This document shows, piece after piece, positions 1 through 7,851 of a stretch of DNA of 63,814 nt; within the stretch, counting starts at the first letter, position 1, and every line of letters starts with the position of its first letter. Origin of the DNA: Burkholderia sp. Ax-1724 (GTDB lineage Bacteria > Pseudomonadota > Gammaproteobacteria > Burkholderiales > Burkholderiaceae). The position numbers and the translations under genes were made by a program. The stretch covers positions 1 to 63,814 of the forward strand of contig NZ_VWWL01000032.1 in the NCBI RefSeq assembly GCF_011752995.1, written 5' to 3'. The notes below the pieces were generated by a model, which worked only from the letters and a program-made list of their open reading frames with translations, made no database searches and was not told where the DNA came from.

Positions 1-160
1 CTGGGGACGCGCCGCTCATGATTGGAAGTCGGCCATGAACCAGTTCGCGATTCTTTATGAGGATCGATTCGTTCGACCATCCGTGTGAATTTCAACCCGC
101 CTTGAACACGGAAATTCTGACACTCCCCGTTCCTGACTCATCGTGTTGATGATAAGTGGA

Positions 161-424
161 TCACCTACTCTTGTCGAAATAGTTGTCGGCAACCCAACCA
201 TCTCCTTTAGGAGGACAATGAACAGCCGTATATTGGAAGACCTTTTCAACGACTACTCGCCCTGGATAACAAACGTCGCCAGGAGCAAGCCGAAAAATCT
301 CCTCTTGCGTGTCCCCATCCGGAGATCGATAGACCGGCATTTCTTTCTGAACACGCCATGTTTCACCCGTATGGTTCTCACAACCGATGAGAGTCAGAAA
401 GGCCGCGACGGCAAGCCTCTTCAT
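161..424 (-). CDS. Small lipoprotein with SH3-like tail, possible immunity partner
   Basis: The 87-residue product starts with a short Lys/Arg n-region, a hydrophobic stretch and the lipobox-like LTLIGC, so it is predicted to be a lipoprotein cleaved before Cys15. The remainder (about residues 24-87) has the look of a bacterial SH3-like fold: an opening VYRSPDG-type strand, then hydrophobic strands and a GWVADNYF end. Its ATG overlaps the stop of the preceding effector-like gene by four bases (ATGA), so the two are translationally coupled. A small periplasmic lipoprotein right behind a putative wall-active toxin suggests an immunity protein. This is inference from context; no specific family was recognised. 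Confidence 0.6.
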   Translation of the reverse strand: MKRLAVAAFLTLIGCENHTGETWRVQKEMPVYRSPDGDTQEEIFRLAPGDVCYPGRVVVEKVFQYTAVHCPPKGDGWVADNYFDKSR

Positions 425-1020
425 CGCGCTCTCGGGTATTCAATTTTTCGGGCCACTCTTTTTGAGTGGTTCAACCCAGTCACGATATCGGCGGGGCTAA
501 TCATCTCGAACGCCGACCAACGGGGATCGTAAGCGACAATACCAACCGTACCCAGTACGTCGGCAACATTGCTTGAACAACTATTATCGAGAAAACTGTA
601 TTCGTGCGATTTTGGATCTAACGTGAAAATCCTAACTCTTCGCTCCAATTCAGTTTTGATTGTTTGTTTTTCGTCAGACGACACACGAATTACATAGCCG
701 ACGCTGTTGCGATACGAGTTCCGATAAAGATAGTCATTCCGGTCAGTGGTAAAGTATTTTTCGTGTGCCCGAGAATAAACTTTGTTATCGACAATAATTG
801 CCACATGGCCAAACTGCGAGCCGTGGCTCAATAAGCGTGACTCGCTTACCACGACCTCCACCACATCTGATTGAACGGCGATCTCTTTGACCGAAGCGAG
901 CGCGTCCTGCTGCACGTCGCGCGCACAAGCCGCATGCCGAGCGTCGTGCCGCGCGAACTCGCGGCCGAAACCCGAGCCCGCGCCAGTGACGACCGCAACC
1001 TTGTCCGCAAATTGGTTCAC
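421..1020 (-). CDS. Chimeric ORF: SDR remnant fused to permuted NlpC/P60-like effector domain
   Basis: This 199-residue ORF has two unrelated parts. Residues 1-24 are the start of a short-chain dehydrogenase with the cofactor motif TGAGSGFG. Residues 25-35 are out of frame (an LGMRLV-like strand is readable in another frame), and DVQQDAL then returns to the SDR frame. From about residue 56 the protein becomes a domain with FGHVAIIVD (His72) and, 76 residues on, NSCSSNVADVL (Cys148). This His-before-Cys order is typical of circularly permuted papain-like NlpC/P60 enzymes, which include secreted cell-wall amidases. The original N-terminus of the effector is missing, so the gene may be non-functional or expressed as a chimera. 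It overlaps the small lipoprotein gene by ATGA. The family assignment is tentative. Confidence 0.55.
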   Translation of the reverse strand: MNQFADKVAVVTGAGSGFGREFARHDARHAACARDVQQDALASVKEIAVQSDVVEVVVSESRLLSHGSQFGHVAIIVDNKVYSRAHEKYFTTDRNDYLYRNSYRNSVGYVIRVSSDEKQTIKTELERRVRIFTLDPKSHEYSFLDNSCSSNVADVLGTVGIVAYDPRWSAFEMISPADIVTGLNHSKRVARKIEYPRAR

Positions 1021-1106
1021 ACATCGCCCTGTTCGGATTGCTATCGATTACAGGATTGCCGAGTACGACATGCCGGCAATACCAAAGAACAGTTCGAGCC
1101 CATTCA

Positions 1107-2822
1107 TTACGCCACGTCCCCTGCACTCGTTTGCGCATTGGCTTGAGCCGCCGTGCGCGCCTCGTCCTCTTCCTGCAACTTGCGCCACAGAATCTTGCCG
1201 CTGCCCGATTTCGGCAGCGATGCGACGAATTCGACGATACGCGGCGCCTTGTAGGCCGCCATCTGCCCGTGCGCCCAGTCGATGATCTCCTGCGCGCTGA
1301 TCGTGCCCGCATGGGCCAAGTCGGGCACGACGAGTGCCTTGACCGTCTCGCCGCGCTTCTCGTCCTTCACGCCGATCACGCACACTTCGTGAATCGCCGG
1401 ATGCCGGTACATCAGCGCTTCGACCTCGGCCGGCCAAACCTTGTAGCCCGACGCGTTGATCATGCGTTTGAGCCGGTCGGTCATGAAGAAATAGCCGTCC
1501 TCGTCGATATGGCCGAGGTCGCCGGTACGCAGAAAACGCTTGCCGTCGAGTTCGACGAACGCCTCCGCGGTCGCCTTCGGATTGCGCCAGTAGCCCTGCA
1601 TCACTTGCGGCGCGTTGACGACGATCTCGCCGGTCTCGCCTTGCGGCAACTCCTGCAGCGTAGCCGGATCGATCACGCGCGAATCGACGTCGAACACCGG
1701 AATGCCGAGACATTGCGGCTTCGGACGATGCGGCGGATTGATATGCGTGCCGGCAATCGTCTCGGACATGCCGTAGCCCTCGACATAGTCGAGCCCGGTC
1801 AGCATCTTCAGCTTCTTCGCAATCGCGTCGGGCATTGCCGCGCCGCCGCCGCGCGTGCCGGACAGGCTCGAGAGATCGTAGTCGCCGAGCCGCGGATTCG
1901 AGAGAAAATCGACCATCATCGTCGAGATCGACTGCCAGGCGCTGATGCGATATTTCTGCATGCAGAGCGCGGCGGCATCGCGGTCCCAGCGCGACAGCAC
2001 GACGATCGTCGCGCCCGCGAACACCACGCTGTTCATGCCGCCCTGCATGCCGGTCACGTGAAAGAACGGCAGCACCGACAGATGCACGCCATCGGCCGCC
2101 GACGAAAACCACACGCAGCCGCCGAGCAGCGTGCTCATCACGCTGCGATGCGTATGCATGCAGCCCTTCGGCCGGCCGGTGGTGCCCGACGTATACGGCA
2201 TCACGCAGAGGTCGTCGGGGCCGGCCGTGAGCGGACCGGGCGCGATGTTTCTCGCGAGCACATCCGACCACGCGGTGACGCCGTCGCGATCGAACCTCCC
2301 GCGCGGCGCGGCAACGAACTCGGGTACCGCGACCGGCGACGGACGCTGCAGATAATCGCCATACGTCGCGACGATCACGTGTTCGAGCCCCTGCCCCGGC
2401 TGCTTGCCGATCAGCGGTTCGACGTGCCTGAAGAGACACTGCGGCACGATGATCGTGGCCGCGTCGCTATCCTCGACGTAATGGGCAAGCTCGTCGCCCA
2501 TGTTCATCGGATTGACCGGCACCACGACCGCGTTCGCGCGCAGAATGCCGTAGTACGCGATGATCCACTGCGGACTGTTCTGCATATAGAGCAGCACGCG
2601 ATCGCCAGCCTTTACGCGGCACTCGTGCTGCAAAAAGCCCGCGACGCGCTCGGCTTCGTCCTTGAACTGCGCGAACGTGACCGGCGTGCCGTAGTAAATG
2701 ATGAAGGGCTTGTCGGGAAAACGCGCCGCCGATACTTCGGCGTTGTAGAAAAGATTGGTGTGCGGCAACGTCAGATGCCGCGGCACTTGCGGCGGCCAAT
2801 GCGGGTAATGGCGTTCGTTCAT
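1107..2822 (-). CDS. AMP-dependent acyl-CoA synthetase (fatty acid/aromatic acid-CoA ligase)
   Basis: A 571-residue adenylate-forming enzyme that activates a carboxylic acid to its CoA thioester through an acyl-AMP intermediate in the cytoplasm. The P-loop-like motif YTSGTTGRPKGCMHTH (about residue 212), the A5 region EGYGMSET, the A7 motif RTGDLGHIDEDGYFF, the hinge DRLKRMINASGYKVWPAEVE and the C-terminal catalytic lysine context PKSGSGKILWR are all present, so it looks active. Length is normal for the family. GGAGACG stands just upstream of the ATG. It lies behind a truncated acyl-CoA dehydrogenase and an SDR on the same strand, which suggests a beta-oxidation-like catabolic operon. The substrate cannot be told from the sequence. 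Confidence 0.88.
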   Translation of the reverse strand: MNERHYPHWPPQVPRHLTLPHTNLFYNAEVSAARFPDKPFIIYYGTPVTFAQFKDEAERVAGFLQHECRVKAGDRVLLYMQNSPQWIIAYYGILRANAVVVPVNPMNMGDELAHYVEDSDAATIIVPQCLFRHVEPLIGKQPGQGLEHVIVATYGDYLQRPSPVAVPEFVAAPRGRFDRDGVTAWSDVLARNIAPGPLTAGPDDLCVMPYTSGTTGRPKGCMHTHRSVMSTLLGGCVWFSSAADGVHLSVLPFFHVTGMQGGMNSVVFAGATIVVLSRWDRDAAALCMQKYRISAWQSISTMMVDFLSNPRLGDYDLSSLSGTRGGGAAMPDAIAKKLKMLTGLDYVEGYGMSETIAGTHINPPHRPKPQCLGIPVFDVDSRVIDPATLQELPQGETGEIVVNAPQVMQGYWRNPKATAEAFVELDGKRFLRTGDLGHIDEDGYFFMTDRLKRMINASGYKVWPAEVEALMYRHPAIHEVCVIGVKDEKRGETVKALVVPDLAHAGTISAQEIIDWAHGQMAAYKAPRIVEFVASLPKSGSGKILWRKLQEEDEARTAAQANAQTSAGDVA

Positions 2823-2836
2823 ACACGTCTCCGGTT

Positions 2837-2977
2837 TTATTCTTTCTGCGAACCCGACTCGCGCGCGGCGTCCACCTGCGCTTCGAAAACCACTTCAGCC
2901 GGATAGACGTATTCGTCCATGAACGCGTTCAAACGCTTTTGCAGATCGCGGACCTTGTCCGGGTACTCGAAGTTCAT
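2837..2977 (-). pseudogene. Truncated acyl-CoA dehydrogenase N-terminal fragment (46 codons)
   Basis: A 46-codon reading frame starts at 2977 behind a good GGAGA ribosome site and reads MNFEYPDKVRDLQKRL, then AFMDEYVYPAE. This is the first helix region of medium-length acyl-CoA dehydrogenases of about 400 residues. It then runs into a stop at 2837, 14 bases before the CoA ligase start. The catalytic glutamate and FAD-binding parts are absent, so it is best read as what remains after a deletion that joined the dehydrogenase start to the ligase leader. It may still be translated as a leader peptide coupled to the ligase. The intact dehydrogenase on the other strand (4097-5902) is a different, longer type. 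Confidence 0.65.
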
Positions 2978-3046
2978 GCAACGTCTCCATGTTGTTGCTC
3001 CCGCGAGAAGCTTCGCCCGCGCTGCCTGCCGCTACGCTGCCCCGAA

Positions 3047-3820
3047 TCAGACGATGATCGAGCCGCCATCCACCGCGAGATACTGGCCCGTGACATGGCG
3101 CGACGCTTCGCTCGCGAGAAACACGACCGGGCCCTTCAGGTCCTCGTCACCGCCGAGGCGCTGCAACGGCGTGCGCGCGACGATCGAGTCTTCGAGCTGG
3201 TCGAGCAACCCGGCCGACATCTTCGACGGGAAAAAGCCCGGACAGATCGCGTTGACGTTGATGTTGTACTTGCCCCATTCCGCCGCGAGCGCGCGCGTGA
3301 AGTTGATCGCCGCGGCCTTCGAGGTGTTGTAGGCAATCGTGTTCATGCCCGGCGGCGAGCCCTTCAGGCCCGCGACCGATGCGACGTTGATGATCTTGCC
3401 CGCACGCTGCGGAATCATGCTGCGCTTGCCGACTTCGCGCGCGAGAAAGAACGGCGCGTTGACGTTCAGGTTCATGACCTTGTGCCACGCTTCGTCGGGA
3501 TACGCTTCGGCGGGCGCGCCCCAGGTCGCCCCCGCGTTGTTGATGAGAATGTCGATGCGGCCATGCGCGCTCATCACTTCGTCGACGAGGGCCGGAATGC
3601 CTTCGAAGCGCTGCAGGTCGTTGACGATGGCCCTCGCCTCGATGCCGCGGCCTTGCAGATGTTCTCGCGCCTCGGCGAGTTCCTCGGCCTTGCGCGCGGT
3701 GATCGCGACACGGCAGCCCATCTCGCCGAGCGCCTCGGCCATTTGCAGACCGAGTCCGCGCGAGCCGCCGGTAATCAATGCCACCTTGCCATCGAGTTGA
3801 AACAGGTCTTTCACCGACAT
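3047..3820 (-). CDS. Short-chain dehydrogenase/reductase (3-oxoacyl reductase-like)
   Basis: The 257-residue protein is a classical SDR. It has the Rossmann motif TGGSRGLG (about residue 17), NNAG (about 93), the catalytic Ser in NVASVAG, the YNTSK catalytic pair and the PG motif ICPGFFPSK. It should oxidise or reduce a hydroxyl/keto group of an acyl-CoA or similar substrate with NAD(P)H; the closest look-alikes are gluconate 5-dehydrogenase and 3-oxoacyl-ACP reductase types. It is first in a minus-strand group with the dehydrogenase fragment and CoA ligase, and a good sigma-70-like promoter lies about 58 bases upstream. It is divergent from the acyl-CoA dehydrogenase at 4097. Confidence 0.87.
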   Translation of the reverse strand: MSVKDLFQLDGKVALITGGSRGLGLQMAEALGEMGCRVAITARKAEELAEAREHLQGRGIEARAIVNDLQRFEGIPALVDEVMSAHGRIDILINNAGATWGAPAEAYPDEAWHKVMNLNVNAPFFLAREVGKRSMIPQRAGKIINVASVAGLKGSPPGMNTIAYNTSKAAAINFTRALAAEWGKYNINVNAICPGFFPSKMSAGLLDQLEDSIVARTPLQRLGGDEDLKGPVVFLASEASRHVTGQYLAVDGGSIIV

Positions 3821-3877
3821 CGCGACACTCCTTCAGTTGTTCTGCAATGCAGATTGCTATTCCATAATTTCCCGACC

Positions 3878-3906
3878 ATCATACGTGTCGAAATTCACCG
3901 TGTAAA
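3878..3906 (-). promoter_or_regulatory. Sigma-70-like promoter for the SDR/ligase operon
   Basis: Read on the minus strand, TTTACA (3906-3901) and TATGAT (3883-3878) are separated by exactly 17 bases; each hexamer matches consensus at five of six positions. The expected start point is near 3871, giving a leader of about 50 bases before the SDR ATG at 3820. The surrounding 3821-4096 gap is AT-rich and also has to carry the promoter for the divergent acyl-CoA dehydrogenase, for which I saw only a TATAAA without a convincing -35. Confidence 0.55.
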
Positions 3907-4096
3907 TAAAAGCACGATCATTCTTTTTCGTTATAAACTGACTCGCATTGCCGCCGCGTGGTTCCTCGGGACTTACCCGCATACCGCGTTCTTCAAACGA
4001 TCCAGGCCGCATCGGCCGCGCTGTGCGCTCGCGTGTTTTGCGCCGCGCTTCGTAACCGTTCCACATAGCGGCTTACCTCAGGATGGGTTTTCAGCA

Positions 4097-5902
4097 ATGC
4101 AAGACGCGCAAATCATCAACACGCGGGATCTGGATTTCCAGCTGTTCGAAGTGCTCGAAGCCGGGACGCTGACGCGGCGCGCCCGCCATGCGGACCACAG
4201 CCGCGAGACCTTCAATGCCGCGCTCGACACCGCGCATGCGGTAGCCGTCGAAAAATTCGCGCCGCACAACCGGCTTTCCGACGAGCACGAACCGCAGTTC
4301 GACGGCCAACGCGTGACGCTGCCCGGCGCAGTAAAAGATGCGCTCGACGCCTTGCGCGGCACCGGCTTTCTCGCCGCAAGCAAAGACTACGAACTGGGCG
4401 GCATGCAACTGCCGGCGACGATTTCGTTTGCGTGCCTGTCGCTGTTCAAGAGCGCCAACATCGCGACCTCGTCGTACGCCATGCTGACGAGCGCGAATGC
4501 GAACGTGATCGAACGCTTCGGCTCGGCACAGCAAAAGCGCAAGTACCTGCGCGCGCTGCTCGAAGGCCGCGCGTTCGGCACGATGGCGCTGACCGAGCCG
4601 CAGGCCGGTTCGAGCCTGTCCGATCTCGCCACCACCGCGACGCCGAATGCGGACGGCACCTGGTCGATTCGCGGCAACAAGATTTTCATTTCGGGCGGCG
4701 ATCACGCGCTGAGCGAGAACATCGTGCATCTCGTGCTGGCGCGCATTGCGGGCGGGCCGCCCGGCGTCAAGGGCATTTCGCTGTTCACAGTGCCGAAGTT
4801 TCGCGTCAACGACGACGGCAGCCTCGGCGCGCGCAACGACGTCGCACTCGCGGGCCTGATTCACAAGATGGGCTGGCGCGGCACGACCTCGACCATGCTG
4901 TCGTTCGGCGAGCATGGTGAATGCATCGGCGAGCTGGTCGGCGAGCCGCATCACGGGCTCGTGTATATGTTCCATATGATGAACGAGGCGCGCATCGGCG
5001 TCGGCCTCGGCGCCGTGATGCTCGGCTATCGCGGCTATCTCGCGTCGCTCGACTATGCGCGCGAGCGGCCGCAAGGACGTCATCCGACCAACAAGAATCC
5101 GCTCGATCCGCCATTGCCGCTGATCGAACACGCGGACGTGCGGCGCATGCTGCTTGCGCAAAAGGCCTATGTGGAAGGTGCGTATGCGCTATGCCTGTAC
5201 GCGGCGCGTCTCGTCGACGAACAGAACACCGGCGAGAGCGACACCGCGCGCACCGAAGCGGCACTGCTGCTCGACCTGCTGACGCCGGTCGTGAAGTCGT
5301 GGCCGTCGCAATGGTGTCTCGAAGCGAACAGCCTCGCGATCCAGATTCACGGCGGCTACGGCTATACGCGCGAGTATTCGGTCGAGCAGTTCTATCGCGA
5401 CAATCGCCTGAACATGATTCACGAGGGCACGCACGGCATTCAGGCGATCGACCTGCTCGGCCGCAAGGTCACGATGAAACAGGGCGCCGCGCTAAAGCTC
5501 TTCGCGCGCGAGTTGCAACGCACGATCGACGCAGCGAGCGAGCATGCGCCGCTACACGCATACGCCGAAGCGCTCAACGACGCGTGGCACGCGCTGAGCG
5601 GCACGCTCGATGCTCTGCTGCCCGCGCTCGCGAGCGAAACCGACCGTGCGCTTGCGAACGCCAATGCATTCCTCGAAGCATTCGGCCATATCGTGCTGGC
5701 GTGGACGTGGCTCAGGCAGGCGCTCGTCGCGCATGCCGCGTTGCCGAAGGCCAACGACGCGGCGGATCAGGACTTCTATCGCGGCAAGCTGCATGCGTGC
5801 CGGTGGTTCTTCCGGTGGGAATTGCCGCGCGTGACGGCAATGCTGGCACCGCTGCGCGATCTCGACGACACGACGTTCAGCATGTCGCCGCGGTGGTTCT
5901 AA
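4097..5902 (+). CDS. Long-form acyl-CoA dehydrogenase (about 600 aa, DmdC/FadE5-like)
   Basis: A 601-residue flavoprotein that introduces a 2,3-double bond into an acyl-CoA. Seen in the sequence: the FAD/substrate motif MALTEPQAGSSLSDL, the central strand signature IRGNKIFISGGDH, the quinone/ETF-side helix IQIHGGYGYTREYSVEQ, and YRDNRLNMIHEGTHGIQA with the catalytic-base glutamate context typical of this subfamily. About 150 extra C-terminal residues match the acyl-CoA dehydrogenase C-like domain found in methylthiopropionyl-CoA dehydrogenases. The ATG at 4097 was chosen because family similarity begins shortly after it; the frame is open far upstream but the upstream translation is antisense shadow. 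It is convergent with iclR and divergent from the SDR. Confidence 0.87.
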   Translation: MQDAQIINTRDLDFQLFEVLEAGTLTRRARHADHSRETFNAALDTAHAVAVEKFAPHNRLSDEHEPQFDGQRVTLPGAVKDALDALRGTGFLAASKDYELGGMQLPATISFACLSLFKSANIATSSYAMLTSANANVIERFGSAQQKRKYLRALLEGRAFGTMALTEPQAGSSLSDLATTATPNADGTWSIRGNKIFISGGDHALSENIVHLVLARIAGGPPGVKGISLFTVPKFRVNDDGSLGARNDVALAGLIHKMGWRGTTSTMLSFGEHGECIGELVGEPHHGLVYMFHMMNEARIGVGLGAVMLGYRGYLASLDYARERPQGRHPTNKNPLDPPLPLIEHADVRRMLLAQKAYVEGAYALCLYAARLVDEQNTGESDTARTEAALLLDLLTPVVKSWPSQWCLEANSLAIQIHGGYGYTREYSVEQFYRDNRLNMIHEGTHGIQAIDLLGRKVTMKQGAALKLFARELQRTIDAASEHAPLHAYAEALNDAWHALSGTLDALLPALASETDRALANANAFLEAFGHIVLAWTWLRQALVAHAALPKANDAADQDFYRGKLHACRWFFRWELPRVTAMLAPLRDLDDTTFSMSPRWF

Positions 5903-5979
5903 ACGCCCTGCGCTAACACTAAACGCTGAACCCCAAACGCTCGACGCCGCTCGAAACCAAAACCGGAACGCGCCGCCGC

Positions 5980-6858
5980 TCAATGCGACAGTGCGATTTC
6001 GAGCTGCGTTACCACGTCGATCAGACGCGGCCTGACCTGTTCGAGCAGAAATTCTTTCGAGAGCTTGAAGGCCGGGCCGCCGACGTTGATCGCCATGGTC
6101 GGCAACTCGCCGCCCGGCTGGAACGCGCGCGCAATGCCGTTGACGTCCTTCTGCCAGTCGCCGAACGAAGTCGTCACGCCGAGCGTGCGGTAATCGTCGA
6201 GCGCCTTCTCGATGCCGCGCCGCGTCTTCGGCCATGCGACGTGATCGAGCTCGCGCACCTGCTCCATGAAACTGAGGCGGTCGTGCTCGGGAATCGCCGC
6301 GAGCCACGCGCGCCCTATCGCCGAGGTCGCGACCGGAATACGCGAACCGACTTCGAGCGTCAGCGTGAGCGCGACCGAGCCGCGGCAATTTTCGACGTAG
6401 ATCATCGAGAGCCGGTCGCGCGTGCCAAGCGAAACGGTCGCACCGGACACGTCGGCGAGTTCCTGCATGATGGGCCGCGCGATCTTGCGCACGTCGAGAC
6501 GCGCGAGCATCGCACTGCCGAGCGCGAGCGATGCCGTGCCGAGCCGGTACTTGCCGCTCTCCTTCAGATGGATCAGATAGCCGAGCAGCGTGAGCGTATG
6601 GGTCAGGCGCGAGACCGTCGACTTCGGCAGCCTGCAGCGCTGCGCCAGTTCCTGATTGCTGAGCGACCGGTCGCCGGAGCGGAAACACGCAAGCACTTCG
6701 AGCCCGCGCGCGAGTGCCGTGACGAAGTGCCGGTCGTCCTTGTGCGCTTCGTGCGCGGTACGCATCGCAAGCGTGGCCGGTGCCTTCGCCGATGCCGCAT
6801 CGCCGATGCCGGGGTTATCGGTGGGACGATCGTCCGGGTTGTGGTCGATTTTGCTCAA
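5980..6858 (-). CDS. IclR-family transcriptional regulator
   Basis: The product has an N-terminal winged helix (FVTALARGLEVLACF, then LSNQELAQRCRLPKSTVSRL as the recognition region) and a C-terminal IclR effector domain (LASAMLARLD-like region through GRAWLAAIPEHDR and a final NVGGPAFKLS strand). It probably controls the neighbouring acyl-CoA genes. The start is uncertain. I prefer TTG at 6858 (292 aa), with GGGAG upstream. The frame extends to another TTG at 6951, but that lies 5' of a perfect TATAAT at 6942-6937, so transcripts from that promoter would not include it. An internal ATG at MRTAHEAHK is a third choice. Confidence 0.85.
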   Translation of the reverse strand: MSKIDHNPDDRPTDNPGIGDAASAKAPATLAMRTAHEAHKDDRHFVTALARGLEVLACFRSGDRSLSNQELAQRCRLPKSTVSRLTHTLTLLGYLIHLKESGKYRLGTASLALGSAMLARLDVRKIARPIMQELADVSGATVSLGTRDRLSMIYVENCRGSVALTLTLEVGSRIPVATSAIGRAWLAAIPEHDRLSFMEQVRELDHVAWPKTRRGIEKALDDYRTLGVTTSFGDWQKDVNGIARAFQPGGELPTMAINVGGPAFKLSKEFLLEQVRPRLIDVVTQLEIALSH

Positions 6859-6936
6859 GAGGAACGAGGCTCCCGCGAAGCGGCTGCATGAGGCATGAAC
6901 CGTGGGATGGATCGAAGGGCTGATCCGGGATGCGGA

Positions 6937-6942
6937 ATTATA
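6937..6942 (-). promoter_or_regulatory. Candidate -10 element for iclR
   Basis: A perfect TATAAT on the minus strand about 80 bases before the preferred iclR start. The -35 position (about 6960-6965) reads GCCGCC-like and is not recognisable, so an activator-dependent or weak promoter, or chance, are all possible. Confidence 0.3.
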
Positions 6943-7197
6943 GTCCAGCAAACAGGCCGGGCGGCACCAGGGTCCGGCCTACGGAGATTCGCGCGCGAAC
7001 CGCGCTCGATAGGCGGCATGCCCTTTTCAGCGGCATCGCTTTTCGGAATTCTCCAATTCATACCGCGACCTTGCTCGTGAAGAATGGCCGCGCGAGGCGA
7101 CGTTCGGGTTGGCCCGCTTCTCTCGCTGATGGAATCACGGCTCATGCCTCGCGACGCGCTTCTTCGTTCCCGTTTTCCCACCCATCGCGCTCGACCT

Positions 7198-7621
7198 ATG
7201 ACTCGCCCATTCACGCGTATTGCGCTGCTGATCGGGATCAGCGCCGGGCTTTACCTGAGCCTGTTCGACCCTACTCCGCATGGACGCGAGTGCCGGATAT
7301 CCGCGCCGCCCGATGGGGCGTATATGCGCCGAGCTTTGTCTGTTGCGATGGGTTCCGGCTCGTAGCGAAAGCCCGCAATATGCTGGCCGGCTCTTCGATG
7401 CGAAAAGCGGCAAGCTGCTGGCACAGCGCACTTTCAGTACGTCGGTTCCCGATCTTTTCTGGTCGACGGGCGTGCGATATTCTCTCGCGCCTTATTCGCC
7501 GCCCCGCACTCTGCCGCCATCCGTCGAATTTTCGCGGGGCGATGGCAGCGACGGGAATTCAAGCATTTCGCTACCGCCATCGATATGGGACCGGTTGCTC
7601 GCCGCGCGTCCGCGTCTGTAG
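7198..7621 (+). pseudogene. Frameshifted small secreted/membrane-anchored hypothetical protein
   Basis: The first part reads MTRPFTRIALLIGISAGLYL, a signal/anchor, followed by SLFDPTPHGRECRISAPPDGAYM. The reading then continues in the next frame as AELCLLRWVPARSESPQYAG, then RLFDAKSGKLLAQRTFST and a C-terminus ending SIWDRLLAARPRL at the stop by 7621. One extra base near 7318-7322 (TATATGCGCCGAG where TATATCGCCGAG would be in frame) explains the shift. Part of the region after DLFWSTG also looks disturbed. I do not recognise a function. The last third is the left copy of the 136-bp repeat that also occurs at 10020-10154. Confidence 0.6.
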
Positions 7622-7649
7622 CGATCCAATCCGGCTACCCAGACCGCTC
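7514..7649 (+). repeat. Direct repeat copy A (136 bp)
   Basis: Matches 10020-10154 in the same orientation, with roughly four fifths identical bases by eye. The match starts at CCGCCA(T/C)CCGTCGAATTTT and ends at CCCAGACCGCTC. This copy is the 3' end of the frameshifted gene plus about 28 bases beyond its stop. The two copies bracket the effector-like gene. Confidence 0.75.
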
Positions 7650-7851
7650 GCTCGACGACACCGCACGCCCCCCAGCAGATCAGCACTGCTTCGCATTCGA
7701 AGGCAATTTCTTCGTGTTTCGTCGCTTGCGCTCGACCATTTGCCACATCATCAAACTTTACTTTTCCGTGCTCGCCGGGCACATCGGCGAAACCAGGATG
7801 CCCGGCGAGAACAAGACGAGCGCATCGAACGTTAAGGCAAGGCTGATATCT

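Noticed and set aside
785..1312. 175-residue minus-strand frame spanning the CoA ligase end and the chimeric gene
   Set aside because: Arg-rich translation overlapping two better supported frames; it merely runs through in another frame.
1038..4096. Very long plus-strand open frames opposite the CoA ligase and SDR genes
   Set aside because: Their translations are Arg/His-rich without any family motif and mirror the third-position G/C of the real minus-strand genes; they are antisense shadows.
7690..7714. hrpII/PIP-box (TTCG-N16-TTCG) upstream of the effector-like gene
   Set aside because: The spacing is N17, and TTCG is very frequent here (four copies within 32 bases), so it was not annotated as a regulatory site, only mentioned.
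7640..7850. Mobile element ends around the effector-like gene
   Set aside because: No transposase, integrase or terminal inverted repeat was seen; the flanking similarity is a direct repeat of a gene 3' end, reported as such.
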